Shown in pieces: positions 12,382 to 24,179 of a stretch of 64,000 bases of DNA (the stretch's first letter is position 1; each line of letters starts with the position of its first letter). A program made the position numbers and the translations under genes. The DNA is from Selaginella tamariscina (taxonomy: Eukaryota > Streptophyta > Lycopodiopsida > Selaginellales > Selaginellaceae): assembly GCA_003024785.1 (NCBI GenBank), contig PUQB01000812.1, positions 1-64,000 on the forward strand, given 5' to 3'. The notes beneath the pieces were generated by a model. That model was not told where the DNA came from and ran no database searches. It saw only the letters and a list, made by a program, of their open reading frames with translations.

Positions 12382-13339
12382 TGTCATAGTTTTTACTATG
12401 ACTCGACCCTTTACTTTGGGGTTTGACTGTTGTTACTTACCGAGTTGTGTGACGAACCTAGATGTAGTAGGAAACAGGCCCGTTTAGTGCACTTGGGTAT
12501 CTAGTGATGGTGCCGGGTGTCATTAGGTATTTGCAGGAAACTCTAGGCGAAGCTAGAACTTACCTTCTAGAAACTCTCCCCCGTTTGACGTTCCAGGTTA
12601 GGGTTCTTCCAAGTATAGCTTGTCAAAATAAGGGTTAGGGACACCCCTAGGGTTGACCTAACCCTAGGGTTGCCCAACCCCACGCCCTAAACCCCCTAGG
12701 GGTTAGGTTTAGGGTTAGGTTAGGACAACCATTTTCTCTAAGGGCTGGCATTTCCGTGCCAGCCCACTTACTCACTTAGGTAAACAGGGGGGGGGGGGTC
12801 CGTCACATAAATAAGGTATGTATGTAGTGAGGCTTCCTGGGTTCAGAGAGCTCGTTAACCTCCTACCGGTGTAAGCTAAGCTTATGTCGTCAAGGCACAA
12901 CCCTCTGTTGTGCCGCCCTAACTTCCACACGATAGGGGTACGTCCCACCTTTGGGTTAGAACTATCCTTATCGTTGGCAGGATTAGCCTTCGTGATGGGG
13001 GTACATTACTTCCAAGGAGTTAGTCAAATTCCTTGGTCCGAAAACCTACCCACAGCTCAAAGGCATTGCCTGAGTTCACGTTCCACAGATCTAGTGGTTG
13101 AGGCCTTGCTCTGACCGCCTCAACCACGCTAAGCTAGGAACGATACCCGTAGCTCGGCTAGTCCGTGTGTCCTGATTCACAAGGTGAGCCTCATTTGTGG
13201 ACTTAGTCAACTAGGGCTTAAGTTCTTAAGAGTTGGGTTTCTAATACGGGTTACTTTACTAGATTCCATGGGGTTTCCAAAGAGGGGATTCCAGGTTGGC
13301 ACCCGGCAAGCCGCCTTTGTGGCATCATAAAAACTGACA
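12382..13339 (+). repeat. 3' LTR of the chromovirus
   Basis: 958 bases from TGTCATAG to ACTGACA, followed by the CACTA duplication. It has its own indels against the 5' LTR, including a shorter poly-G run near 12,787, so the insertion is not recent. Confidence 0.9.
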
Positions 13340-13344
13340 CACTA

Positions 13345-14319
13345 TGAACATATTTTAAAATTAACATAATATTTTATCTAATATATCATATATAATTTTA
13401 ATAATATATATTAATTTAATATTGATAATAAGGTTTAACATTGGAATATTCTTGAAATAATAAGAAATTAATTGAGAAAATCCCATTAATATCTACAAAT
13501 GTAGAAATTACTAAAATAATTAAGAATAGATACTAATTTAATTATGATAATCATGTTTAATATTGGAATATTCTTGGAATAATAAGAAAATAATAAAGAA
13601 TATCCCATTAATATAAAGAATGTAAATTAATTACTCAAGTAATTAAGAAAATAATATTAATAAACACACTATGAATATATTTAAATGATACATAATAATA
13701 TATCAATTTATTATTGGTATAAGTATATATATTTATATATATACTTAACAATATATACTGAAATATTAAGAATGTAGAATAATTACTAAAATTTCATAAT
13801 ATTAAACAGCTTGAATCACTTGAATTATATTAAATGCAATTTATAAAACTCATTAGAATTAGAGAGTATATATGTCAGACTATCGGTTATTTGTGTCAAC
13901 TTATCTTAAATTTTATTTTATTTTATTTTTAAAAATTTTGAATTTCTGACATAAGTATTGTCGATCTGACATGTAAATTTGAAAATGCATTTAATTTTCC
14001 ACTCAAATTTAGATCTGGTTCTTTCTTCGGCAAGGGTTTCTTCATTTTTAAAATTTTCATTCTTTAAATTTTATTTTTTCTTAATAGTGATCAGCTCAGG
14101 AGCGACATTAAATTGGGTGCTATTGTTTATAAAAAAGCACGGCGCCTTTAGTGCTGTTTACAAGTATATTATAAACAAATTTAGAAATACTTATAAAGAT
14201 TCACTCTCTTACATTCTCTTTTAAAATTAAAATTTAGGGGTTTAGGAATTCATTAGGATTACATTATATTCCATTAGGGATTTATCCCGTTTGAACATCC
14301 TTTTTACTTAATATTCTCG
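13345..14319. repeat. AT-rich, gene-free stretch in copy 1
   Basis: Continues element copy 1 after the chromovirus. 13,340-13,660 repeats 5,765-6,099 directly; 13,660-14,300 is mirrored at 27,690-28,326. No coding signal. Confidence 0.8.
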
Positions 14320-15075
14320 ATTAGCGGTGGCGGATTAATCCGACCATTTCTTTTTTGCTCTTAGAAGAGGTGGCGGGATTAATCCCACTAGCTCTTTGAA
14401 ACATGGAAGCTATGGCAAGATTAATCCGAGCAATGCTTCTCCTCTGAAAAAGACCGACGGGATTAATTCCGCTGATAACTCTGATGAAGTTAACAATTTA
14501 TTAGAAAGAGTTGTCAGCGGGATTAATTTGCCAATACTTCCCTGTTTTAGAGATTTGTGGGCAGGATTTATCCTGCCGATCAGTTTAGGACGCAGAAAAG
14601 CATTGGCGGATTAATCCCGCCACCCCTTGAGATCTTTTTGAAATCATAGCTTCAGAGAGAGTTGTGGGCAGGATTAATATTCCCATCGGTGAGAGTTGTG
14701 GGCGGATTAATCCCGCCGACTCTTCCTTGTTGGAGAGAGCTGGTGGCAGGATTAATTCCGCCGCCTCTTCTTCGTTGGAGGGAGTTGCGGCGGGATTAAT
14801 TTCGCCGCCTTTCCTCATTGGAGGGAGTCAACAGCGGGATTAATCCCGCCGACTCTTCCTCGTCGAAGGGAGTTGGTGGCGAGATTAATCCCCCGACTCT
14901 TCCTCGTCGAAGGGAGTTGGTGGCGGATTAATCCCACTACCCTCTTCCGAAGGAAGAGCCAAGCAGGATTAATCCCGCCAACTCTTCCTCGTCGGATGGA
15001 GTCGGCAATGGGATTAATCCGCCGGCTCTTCCTCGTCGGAAAGAGTGGCAGCAAGATTAATCCCACTGGCTCTTT
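14320..15075. repeat. Palindrome array, inner, copy 1
   Basis: The 18-bp palindrome recurs about every 55-65 bases, separated by linkers of the type CTCTTCCTCGTCGAAGGGAG that can themselves pair partly. It matches the inner array of copy 2 at 27,170-27,680 in reverse orientation, followed by the DUF7869-like gene in both. Confidence 0.9.
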
Positions 15076-15100
15076 CCCGTCGGAGGGAGTTGGCGGCGGG

Positions 15101-15751
15101 TGGTCGTCGGGACTCTGCAGATGTGGTGCTGCTCAGGAAGTTAGTGTCGCCAAGACGCTGTTGAGGACGTCCAACTCCGGGTTCTGCCGGTACGCCGGCC
15201 TTACCCCAGGAGTAATGGGAAGTATTGGGTGGCCTCTACCGGACGCCGAGGGTCCATGTACAGGTGAGAGGGGAGTTCTACTGAGATGACTGGACCGAGA
15301 GGATCGCGGGACCTAGGAGTCGGCAAGCGGGGAACGCCTACTGGTGGGAGAATAGAAGGAAATGGATATATATTGCCTGTCTGAGTACAACTATCTCCGA
15401 CAGTGGAGTAATCTATAAGACACAGACTTGACTCCAAAAAGACCCCGACCCACTACCAGCCTTCCGGCTTATATAGTGGTACTTACCACTAGTTCCTTAG
15501 CTACAGCTGATGCTCTCTCACTAGTCGCCGCCTGGTGACAGAGTCCTGCCTGTCACATTTATGCACCTCCCCATGCGTGCTGTCCTTCGTACCTTGGGTA
15601 GTTGGTCCAGACGATCGGATTTCGCCTGCTTATGCCGCTGCCTGACACGGTCTCCATCAGTCCGTACCTGAAGTACCTCCCTTATTGGCGTTTCGTCCAG
15701 CCGCTTGTCTGCGTCGGTGGCAACTTGCCGGATGGCCGCGATGACGGACCA
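15101..15751. mobile_element. GC-rich insert in the copy 1 inner array (solo-LTR- or MITE-like)
   Basis: A 650-bp GC-rich block absent from the equivalent site in copy 2 (27,175-27,240), where the array is continuous. It starts TGGTCGTCGGG and ends GACGGACCA, so it has short inverted ends of the TG…CA type, and contains a TATATAG-like promoter box near 15,473. No target duplication is evident. No coding capacity was recognised. Confidence 0.45.
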
Positions 15752-15754
15752 CCG

Positions 15755-15835
15755 TCAACCAGCGGGATTAATCCCGCGACCCTTCCTCATCGAAGGGAGT
15801 CGTGGGCAGGATTAATCCCGCCCACTAGTTGTATT
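15755..15835. repeat. Remainder of the inner palindrome array, copy 1
   Basis: Two palindrome variants (AGCGGGATTAATCCCGCG and GGCAGGATTAATCCCGCC) with the CCTTCCTCATCGAAGGGAG linker, continuing the array after the GC-rich insert. Confidence 0.85.
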
Positions 15836-15959
15836 AATGAAGCATGAGATATTATCCCTATATATAATTATGTATTATTGCACATGCATATTATTAAACA
15901 CCCTCAATTCAGATTTCTTAGAAATATTGCATAAATAGATATCATAAATAACAGAATTA

Positions 15960-18900
15960 TTTATGTGCAGGACAATATATTTAATACTAGAGATAAAGTA
16001 TGTCTTCTTCGGAATAACGAGATAATTAGCACTAGAACTGTGGAAATTCGAGATGATAATGCATTATGTCACAATATTGCCTAAGGATCTTGTGTGTACA
16101 TATGGGTGAACACCATTTGCAAGCATGTTAAGGTTCCAATAATGGAATTTGAAGAGGGTTCTCCTATATTGTGGAATTTGGATAAAGTCAAGGCTGACAC
16201 AGAATATGCAGAGTCACAAACAAATAGTAGTACGAGTTCACCAGATGATGGCTTGCCTGTGATGGATGAGGTGATTCTCTTTCTTCATGAGATCGAAGTT
16301 GGGAGAGGCATCATCACAGTTATAAATCCAATGGAAGCAGTATCAAAGAGAAACTAGGGGCCGACTTCGTGGGTGTAGTTGTGACAGAGGTTTCACCTAA
16401 TGGCACATTGCATCCTGGATCCCTCGTGAGGTGGTGAACATCTGAATTAATATGGCGAGATGGTTCAACATATTCTGGGCTGGATTTCTATAATAACAAC
16501 CCGGAAGGACAACCCATATTTGAAGAGGTTTCTTGCATTGGTCCTATAGTAAGAAAAAGACGATTCATGGGTTGCAGATCTTCCCCTGCAAGTTTTAGCA
16601 AGAGGGTCAAGATGGATCCTACATCTTCTGTAAGTGTTATTAGCATTTTCACAATTGACTGCTGCAAGAAGAAGTGTTGTTAGATGGCAGACCGGAATGA
16701 AATTACCCAATGTAAACATGTCTTTCGTACGCTCACCCAAAAGCAAAGGTTTGAGTTTGTATATGCTGCACTAACTGGGTGTATTGATGGAATGGCCTTG
16801 GACACAGTTATCAGAGTACATCCATGGTAAGGTGGCCATCTGCTTCAAAGCTTGGTACACAATATAGGATCCCAAAGACCATGAGGGATGAGTGGGTAGA
16901 TGGAGTGCGAACCTCAATACATGGGAACACTCGCCTGGTCAAAACCCGCTCTCACATTACTCAAGGCTTTTGTGGAAGCAAATACAGAGGATGCCTCACA
17001 AATGCCGAACCACAAATGCAGGGGTTAGGGAAAATCTCAAGGTTTTGCCTTCAATCTACACTCAATTGAAGCTGTGTGAATATGTGAACACGTGCCTCAG
17101 TTTGATGGGGCTCCAAGCAATCTGCACTGGTACTTCAACAACATATGGAATATTCATTTTAAAGATGTGGAGATTGCAAAACACTCTAGCTTTTCCAAGT
17201 GTGACACTTGTACATCATTGAAGGTTGCAGAGGCTTGTACAAAAACCTTGGTGGAGATCACTGCCATTCAAAAGAAGATGAAGGCCCACATGATTGCACA
17301 ACAAACTTGCCGGTCTTAGTACTATGCACATTGCATGCTTTCTGTGTCACGCCCATCAGAATACATGTGCTTGATCCATGACAAGATGGATAATTCAAAG
17401 ACCAGCATTCCAAAGCTTGTTGTAACACCAAAGTGTCTTGGAAATGTCATGAAACTTCCGATTTCATTAATAAGTGTGCTAACACATAGACATGGTTGTG
17501 AATCATATGAACACTTTTCACTTCCACATTGGTCTAACGACTCCAATTTCACTATTGGGTCGTTGGCCATGTGTTTCAGAAACCTTGAAGCCCACTCACA
17601 AACAAGTCTTATGAGTGATCTCAAAGAGAAGAAAAACACCTTCAACCTTTACATAATGCTCTCATGAACACGTTTGCACTTGAGGCTACTTGGGAATATG
17701 AGGCATTGTCAGCAGCCTGCACAAAAAACAGATGGCTTTGTTGAGAGTTCTGGTTCAATGGAGGGATTTAGCTCAAATAGTGTACATGTGTCCTCAACAT
17801 CAAATAAGCTTCCTCGTCATTTGCTTTTACAAATGGATAATTGTGTAGGCGAGAACAAAAATAGGTAAATCATTTTAGTTAAGGGTTTCCCAAGCTCATA
17901 CTTACTTTTATTTTCTAGATATGTACTAGCATACTTGTCAATGCTTGTTGCCAAAGGTGTGTTTGAGACAATCACGCTCAGTTTCCTTATGGTTGGTCAC
18001 ACTCATGAAGATATTGATGCGTTCTTCAGCAAGGTCTCCAACTCTACAAAAAGGACAAGTGCACTTACCTTACCGCATATGATGGATCTTTTTGAAAATT
18101 GGATCTCCAAAAAAAGTTCTGCTTTGCTTGTGATTAAGGTGCAGACTTCAAAAAGTTTTTTAATGAGTATATAAAAGAGGGGACGATTCTTTAGTTGGTC
18201 ACCTTGTGCCACTACAATTCTTTTTCTCCATAAGAGATGGTATACCTATTATGCAGTACAAGTTACGGCCATTAGAGCAAGAGTGGTTACTGAAAGAGGG
18301 CTTAATTGTCAGAGTTTTAACCCAAAGGGCCAACACGTGGTTGCCAGTGGCCATTTGGTCATCACCCTGTGTGAGCAACGCTAAGTTTCCCAGAACAACC
18401 CCAACGACCCCTAGGGTTAGACTCTAATGCCAAGTGGACAGGAGACTTAGGGTTTAGCCTAAGTCTCCCTAAGTGTCTACCCCCAAAACCTTGAGGGATA
18501 ACCCTAGTTGACTTAGGTTTTAGCCTAAGTCTCCCTAGAGTGTCTGCCCCCAAAACCCTTGAGGGATAACCCTAGTTGACTTAGGGTCTTGTCCTAGAAG
18601 ACCTAGACAGGCTCATGCCCTAACCCCCATCAAGGAGACATGTGTTCCACACATACCCCTGGACAGAGCTAAGGCATCGTCACTTACCCCTTGAGGAATC
18701 ACCCTCATCCGGGATACAACCCCTTTAGGGCGACAAGGGGTACCCTGAACCACGACTAACCCCTAAGGGTTTGAGTGGCCAAGTTATACCTAGACCTAGG
18801 GCTAGTACTTAGTGAAGACACGAGTGTGCGCCGTAGGCGAACACGAGTGTTCTGCTAAGCAAACTCCTTAAGGCTAGGTTTGGGATAACCCTAAGCACAT

Positions 18901-20560
18901 GACCTTGCGAGTGCCTCACGAAAGGGCTCCTGCTAACATGTTTAGGTTGTTCAACCCTTAAATTCCAAGGAGAACACTCCCCTAGCCAAGTGTGCCAAAG
19001 CACACCTAGTTATGAGACCTAACCTCCCTTGAGCGGATGCCCAAGGCTTAGCACCCTAGTGCAAGCACAAGCATGTCTGTTTGCTAAAGTATCCAACCCC
19101 TTAGCGACAAGCCCATGACGTAACCCCAAAGGGCGTGCCTCAGGCGTTGTACCATGTGACGTTTAGCCCAGTGTCACATCTCCATGTGACACTGCTTCCC
19201 CAATGTGGGCTATCATGCCATAGCCCTTAGATTCAAGAGTTGCACCAAGTGCCACAAACGTGGCTCCTAAATGCCAACTTTAGAACCCCTTAGTGAATCC
19301 TCAGGAACTGGTAATGTGAACCTGTCAAACAAGATCCCATGCCCACAGTTGGACAAGGACACGGATGTGCCTTGCTTGGCCGTGAGTGCTACACCTAGCT
19401 TGACATGGAGGAGGAGGCTGGAGACAAGCCTCTACCTCTGCCTCTTGGAACGTGCATTCTCACAAGACCTCCCAGGCATAGATTCGCCAACGTTAAGGGT
19501 AAGCTACCCCGAAGTGGGACGTACCCCTGGCATCTGGAAGTTAGGGCGGCACAACAGAGGGTTGTGCCTTAACGACACAAGCTAAAGCTTGCACCGGGAG
19601 AAGAGTAACGAGCTCAGTCATGAACCCAGGAACCCTCACTCCTATATACTACCTTATTTATGTGACAGAGGCCCCCCCTGTTTTCCTGTTTACATAAGTG
19701 GGCTAGCACTGAAATCTCATTCCCAGAGGGAACATACTTGGTGAGTTATCCATCGACCCCTAAACCCTAACCTGTCAAACCTGGGGGTATTTTAAGCATA
19801 TCCGACATGCCAAACTCATTGTAACTAGCCATTAATCCAACTAGGACACGGAAAACCAAGGTAAGAGTTTTCTAGATGGAAGTGCTAGCTTCGCCCAGAG
19901 TTTCTTGCAAATACCTAATGACACCCGCGGACCATCACTAGATATCCAAGTGCATTAAGCGGGCCTGTTTCTTCTACACCTAGGGCTTATCAACATAGTA
20001 TAGGTAACAACAGTCAACGTCCAAAGTAAAGAGGAGTCATAGTAAAAACTATGACATTAATGCTCTTCAAAAGTGGAGAGGATGGAAAGCCACTCCTCCC
20101 AAAAGGACAACTAGACCCTATTCCATTGAGTGCCTAGCTCAAGGAACAAGAGGTTATTACGACCACATGCTTATATAGTCCTGAGTAACCAATTGCCTTA
20201 TCAGAATTCTTTAGCATCGATTTTTGAACCCATGCCACATAATTTTGATGATTGAGAGACTATGGTTCGAGAGTTAGAAGGGCCTACTGTCACAAGTACA
20301 GAATTGCAACACCCTTTTTGGCGTAAAACAAGGTGGCGAGTGGAGATTGAAATGACATCACTGAGCACAGACGACATAGAAGCCAATAGTGATGTGGAAG
20401 TGCAAACCCCACACTTTGTTGAACAAAGGAACCAAAAACCTAAAGCATACTTTGATTGCTGCAAGGATTTCAAAAAGTAATGATGATCCTCATTACTCCA
20501 GATGTGTCATATAATCAGCTTATTTGGATGGATCAAATTATCGACACACCTGAAGTAATC
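15960..20560 (+). pseudogene. DUF7869-like putative transposase gene, copy 1 (interrupted by solo LTR)
   Basis: Decayed gene with the same layout as 24,180-27,030. The 5' part encodes DKVCLLRNNEIISTRTVEI, a module also seen in the central spacer at 22,160-22,470. Further on come a cysteine region (FSKCDTCTSLK, about 17,192-17,224), LLQMDNCVGENKNR (17,826-17,867) and FLMVGHTHEDIDAFFSK (17,981-18,031). The Q-x-D-N and G-H-T-H-E-D-I-D motifs match the DUF7869 family, common in element-rich eukaryotic genomes and thought to have an RNase H-like fold. A 1,750-bp solo LTR splits the gene at 18,307-20,056. The 3' part encodes EVQTPHFVEQRNQKPKAYF. Many stops and frame changes make it non-functional. 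Confidence 0.65.
18307..20056 (-). mobile_element. Solo LTR of a chromovirus-related family
   Basis: Reverse-oriented LTR running from TGTCAGAGTTTTAACC to AAAACTATGACA with target duplication TTAAT on both sides (18,302-18,306 and 20,057-20,061). Its right 400 bases are the complement of the 6,100-6,500 LTR start. At 1,750 bases it is nearly twice as long as the 960-base LTR, partly through an internal repeat near 18,430-18,580. It splits the DUF7869-like gene. The uninterrupted target is at 24,697-24,701 in copy 2. Confidence 0.88.
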
Positions 20561-21286
20561 ACAAAAAATAATATATAGTTAATGCATAGTTCAAACCACA
20601 AAAAAGGCGACATGAGAAAGAGAGCGAGAGATATAATGAATGCCTAGAGAAAACATAGTCTCCCAATCAAAAAGACCTAGCATATTTTATAAATGTTAAA
20701 TCCATTTGATATAGGTGGATGTTAAAAGCATTGATAAAGTCAGATTAACAAAACTGCAAAAAAATGTATGTTTTCTGAAGCTTAAAGCAATTATAAAATT
20801 ATAAAATATCGTATATTTAATATTCATAATTATAATAAACTCTTTAATAATAGTACCAAATTGTTTACTTAACTATATAAATTTATAAAAAGATATGGAA
20901 GATTGACTATATTATTATAGGATTTTGTATATTATATATATATTATTACTAGTACAAATTTTTAATTAATGTTATATTTAAATATTAATATTTTAATAAC
21001 AACATCAATATTTATATAATGTACCTCTTATGCTCTTCCTTAATTTTTATATTAGGCCTATACAATCTTAATATAATATATTATATAATTTAATACCTTC
21101 TACTTTTATAATGTTATTAATTTTTGGTTCATGAATGTTATAATTTATTAAAGGGTCGATTACAAAATATAATATTCTAAAGAATATTCTGTCTTCAAAC
21201 ATATATTCTAAAGAATATTCCTTTAATATTAGAAAATGCTAATTAAATAGTTAAAATTACTAATTATTAAGAAATGAGACTACAGA
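20561..21286. other. AT-rich inner end of element copy 1
   Basis: No gene seen. Mirrors 23,536-24,180 closely, including the palindrome-like word AAAGAATATTCTTT near 21,180 and 23,600. Probably the subterminal non-coding region of the element. Confidence 0.7.
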
Positions 21287-21314
21287 CATGCCCATTTTAG
21301 TTACAACATGCATA
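21287..21314 (-). repeat. Inner terminal inverted repeat of element copy 1
   Basis: Reverse complement begins TATGCATGTTGTAACTAAAA and is identical over 28 bases to 23,508-23,535. Similarity between copies 1 and 2 continues inward, into each element, with few differences, but stops outward: here the flank is a copia RT fragment, there a transposase-like exon. Confidence 0.65.
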
Positions 21315-21319
21315 CTTGA

Positions 21320-21790
21320 TTGCTAACTAGTGCTCCCAACCTCTCCATAAGTTGTGAGACATGTTCAACAACATACCCAATATCTAGCCTTGTACACACC
21401 ATCGAGTAGACCAAATTACCCATTACCTAGCGATAAGGAACTTTGACCATTTGCTCTTTCTATTGCTGAGTCTTTGGACACATCTCTTTGGATAAGTGCA
21501 TATTCGACAACATTGGCATTAGCAAAGAATTCATGCTGCTCAACTCAAAACTTTTGAAAGATCTCAGATATATATTGCTACTGTGATAAGGCCATACCCA
21601 TCATCTCACTTGTTCCAGGCTCGTGGATTTTGCTTTAGGCCGTAGAGGGACTTTAACAGTCTGTAGTACTTACTTGTCTCCCCCTCAGGCTAGAAACCCT
21701 CTGACATAGTGACATATGCCTCCTCCTTGAGCTACCCATACAAAATTGTTGTCTTCACGTTCCAAATTGCTCCGTCTCTAGATTGCATAT
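21320..21790 (-). pseudogene. Ty1/copia reverse transcriptase fragment
   Basis: Reverse-strand translation gives LKTTILYGYLKEEAYVTMSE, YYRLLKSLYGLKQNPRAWNK (21,670-21,608) and MGNLVYSMVCTRLDIGYVV (about 21,430-21,375), the ordered C-terminal blocks of copia RT. Stops and missing bases show decay. The match ends at the terminal repeat of element copy 1, so the element probably landed in, or was joined to, an old copia copy. Confidence 0.8.
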
Positions 21791-21824
21791 AATAGTAACA
21801 GTATAAGAATATATAATTATAGAT

Positions 21825-22150
21825 TACCAGTTGTAGGTTGGCAAAACCCAGCTGGTGGAGCTGTGAAGACTATGCCTCAATACGAGATTGAGGGCTCAGC
21901 TATCACACAGAACTACAGTGCTTGTGTGGAGGAGTTACAGCTGTAAGCTGGCAAAATCTAGCTGGTGGAGCTGCACAAAGACTGTGCCTCAATACGAGAT
22001 TGAGGACTCAGTTATCACACAAAGCTACAGTGCTTGTGTGGAGGAGTTACAGATGTAGGCTGGCAAAACCTAGCTGGTGAAGCTGCACAAAGACTGTGCC
22101 TCAATACGAGATTGAGGGCTTAGCTACCACATAGAGCTATAGTGCTTGTG
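21825..22150 (+). repeat. Tandem repeat shared with the small gypsy element
   Basis: Three units of about 115-125 bases marked by CTCAATACGAGATTGAGG and GGCAAAACCCAGCTGGTGGA. The same unit fills 28,905-29,570 of the gypsy element in copy 2, so this is a remnant of that family outside the element. Confidence 0.85.
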
Positions 22151-22159
22151 AAAAATTTC

Positions 22160-22470
22160 AGAATGAAAACTCTACAAAAGCAAGAAGTTGAACTCCAACC
22201 TTCTGTATGCGTGACAATGGATATTTGATGATCCACCCTTGATCGAATAAATTGCCAAAAACCTCCACGTTAGGTCAGGTGGATATGGAAGTTTCTTAGT
22301 AGCAAAAACTGGATCAATAGAAAGGATAGCAACCCGAACATCATTTGTCCCAAGTAGTTGATGATGTACTATGGAGTTTGGATCACAATTGTCAATTGTT
22401 CCTACTGCCACAACATCGCCCTTGTTGTTGAGGAGAAGAACTTTATCACCGATTGCAACAGATGAAACTT
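22160..22470 (-). pseudogene. Transposase-like C-terminal module (DUF8039-like)
   Basis: Reads IGDKVLLLNNKGDVVAVGTI, then DPNSIVHHQLLG and AILSIDPVFATKKLPYPP. The pattern, a short K-V-x-L strand, V-A-x-G-T-I, D-P-N-x-x-V-H and a strand ending before L-P-Y-P, resembles the beta-rich C-terminal module of plant En/Spm (CACTA) transposase-related proteins. The same module, diverged, starts the DUF7869-like genes (DKVCLLRNNEIISTRTVEI). Family name is from memory of the pattern, so tentative. Confidence 0.45.
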
Positions 22471-23507
22471 CTTCGTTATAGTCACGTGGAATATGCTCAT
22501 TGTTGTCAATCTTATCTTATAAAACACAAACCATGAAACATTAAGTAAATCATGCCATATGGTTACCTCATTTTCATTTTGTTTCCATCATTTTAGGTTG
22601 GGTAGGAGCCTTTGCCTGAAATTAAAAGGCATCTTCAAATATTAAGTTTTAGAAAATGGCTTATACTTACAGCTTTGTTTTGCATGTCGACTACAATCTG
22701 TTGCACCTATAAAAGCATATTTATATTATTACATGTTGAACATTTAAAAAAGACTTATATTTTGTTGGTTATCATTTTCTAATGTGGAAGGAGTGGGTTG
22801 GTTAATATCAGAATTTCCCTGATCACATGACTAAGATATGATCAATGCATTTGTATCGAATTTCTAACTACATACCTCTTTCGGGTTATAATTGTAATGT
22901 CCACCTATATAACACATAGCGAAAATCGTAATACAAGTCAGCAAACATGAAAAACTTCCAACCAATCTCTATGCTAGTCGGTGCAATTTGGCTGACGAAG
23001 ATCTTGTCTGCTAAAGTAACAAAACAAATAATTTATATTTATGTGACTTCATCATCTTCTTGCAAGTTACATTGTACATTAGGTGTGATTGTTGGTTTGG
23101 GTACATTTGCTTGTTTACATGTGTACTAGTTCACATACTATTTTGTGTTTTTTCTGTATCATCACAGTCCTTGTAAAAAATTCCTACATGAAATATACAT
23201 AAGAAATGAATACTATAATGAGAAAATGTACTGCACCTGGTCAGCCTGTGACATTTGTTCTACATGCCTCTCTTTGTTTTGATTATGATGTGTTCTTGTA
23301 GTGAAAAAAACCTACACAATGGACATACAAATTAGAAAAAAATAAATCAAAGTGGTTGCACATGATCGGCCTGTGATGTGCTCTCTAAAGGCCTAACTAT
23401 GTCATCTTTATCACTTGTTTCAAGGGAGTTTACCTATGCAAATGGTTAGTTAATTAATAAACATGACAATAAGCTAGTAAAAAGATGTACTACACCTGTG
23501 GAGCTTG
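22471..23507 (-). other. Decayed exon-like repeats upstream of the transposase-like module
   Basis: No continuous frame. About three degenerate units, each with an exon-like core (TGCACCTGGTCAGCCTGTGA at about 23,234, CACATGATCGGCCTGTGATG at about 23,358, and CACCTGTGGAGCTTG at 23,493) next to intron-like AT-rich sequence. They look like duplicated small exons of the gene at 22,160-22,470. The last unit is cut by the terminal repeat of element copy 2. Confidence 0.4.
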
Positions 23508-23535
23508 TATGCATGTTGTAACTAAAATGGGCATG
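23508..23535 (+). repeat. Inner terminal inverted repeat of element copy 2
   Basis: 28-base repeat facing 45,144-45,171. The preceding bases (…GGAGCTTG) belong to a decayed exon-like repeat of the central spacer. Confidence 0.65.
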
Positions 23536-24179
23536 TCTGTAGTCCCATTTTTAATAATTAGTAATTTCAGTTATTTAATTAGCATTTTCTAATATTAAAG
23601 GAATATTCTTTAGAATATATGTTTGAAGACAGAATATTCTTTAGAATATTATATTTTGTAATCGACCCTTTAATAAATTATAGCATTCATGGACCAAAAA
23701 TTAATAACATTATAAAAGTAGAAGGTATTAAATTATATAATATATTAAAAATTAAGGAAAGATAAGAGGTACATTATATAAATATTAATGTTGTTATTAA
23801 AATATTAATATTTAAATATAACATTAAAAATTTGTACTAGTAATAATATATATATAAAAATCCTATAATAATATAGTCAATCTTCCATATCTTTTTTAAA
23901 ATTTATATAGTTAAGTAAAATTTGGTACTATTATTAAAGAGTTTATTAATTATGAATATTAAATATATGATATTTTATAATTTTGTAATTGCTTTATTCT
24001 CATTGCAGTTTTGTTAATCGTGACTTTATCAACGCTTCTTGAACATCCATATCGAATGGATTTAACATTTATAAAACATGCTGGGTCTTTTTGATTGGGA
24101 GACCATGTTTTCTCTAGGCATCCATTATATCTTTCGCTCTCTTCTTGTCGCCTTTTTTGTGGTTTGAACCATGCAACCT
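23536..24179. other. AT-rich inner end of element copy 2
   Basis: Counterpart of 20,561-21,286 in reverse. No gene seen. Confidence 0.7.

Larger units (their letters stand above)
6100..13339 (+). mobile_element. Ty3/gypsy chromovirus, full length, decayed
   Basis: A 7.24-kb LTR retrotransposon with 5-bp target duplication CACTA (6,095-6,099 and 13,340-13,344). Order: 5' LTR, PBS, gag with zinc knuckle, protease, reverse transcriptase, RNase H, integrase, chromodomain, PPT, 3' LTR. Integrase after RNase H marks Ty3/gypsy, and the C-terminal chromodomain marks the chromovirus branch. Stops and frame changes occur throughout, so it is not autonomous now. It is inserted between two 325-bp AT-rich repeats of element copy 1. 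Confidence 0.92.
1..21314 (-). mobile_element. Giant composite element, copy 1 (inverted, left end beyond window)
   Basis: This is the reverse-complement counterpart of 23,508-45,171. Matches seen directly: base 1-90 against 42,080-42,170, the hairpin at 1,970-2,051 against those at 36,029 and 40,120, the AT-rich block 13,340-13,660 against 32,190-32,530, the DUF7869-type gene 15,960-20,560 against 24,180-27,030, and the inner end 21,287-21,314 against 23,508-23,535. It is interrupted by a full gypsy element, a solo LTR and a GC-rich insert. The outer end should lie about 3 kb left of the window if copy 1 is collinear with copy 2. Treating it as one mobile unit is inference; the pairwise similarity is seen. 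Confidence 0.7.

Noticed and set aside
18307..20056. Several open frames in the 18.3-20.1 kb region as host genes
   Set aside because: The region is a solo LTR with a target duplication, absent from the equivalent site in copy 2.
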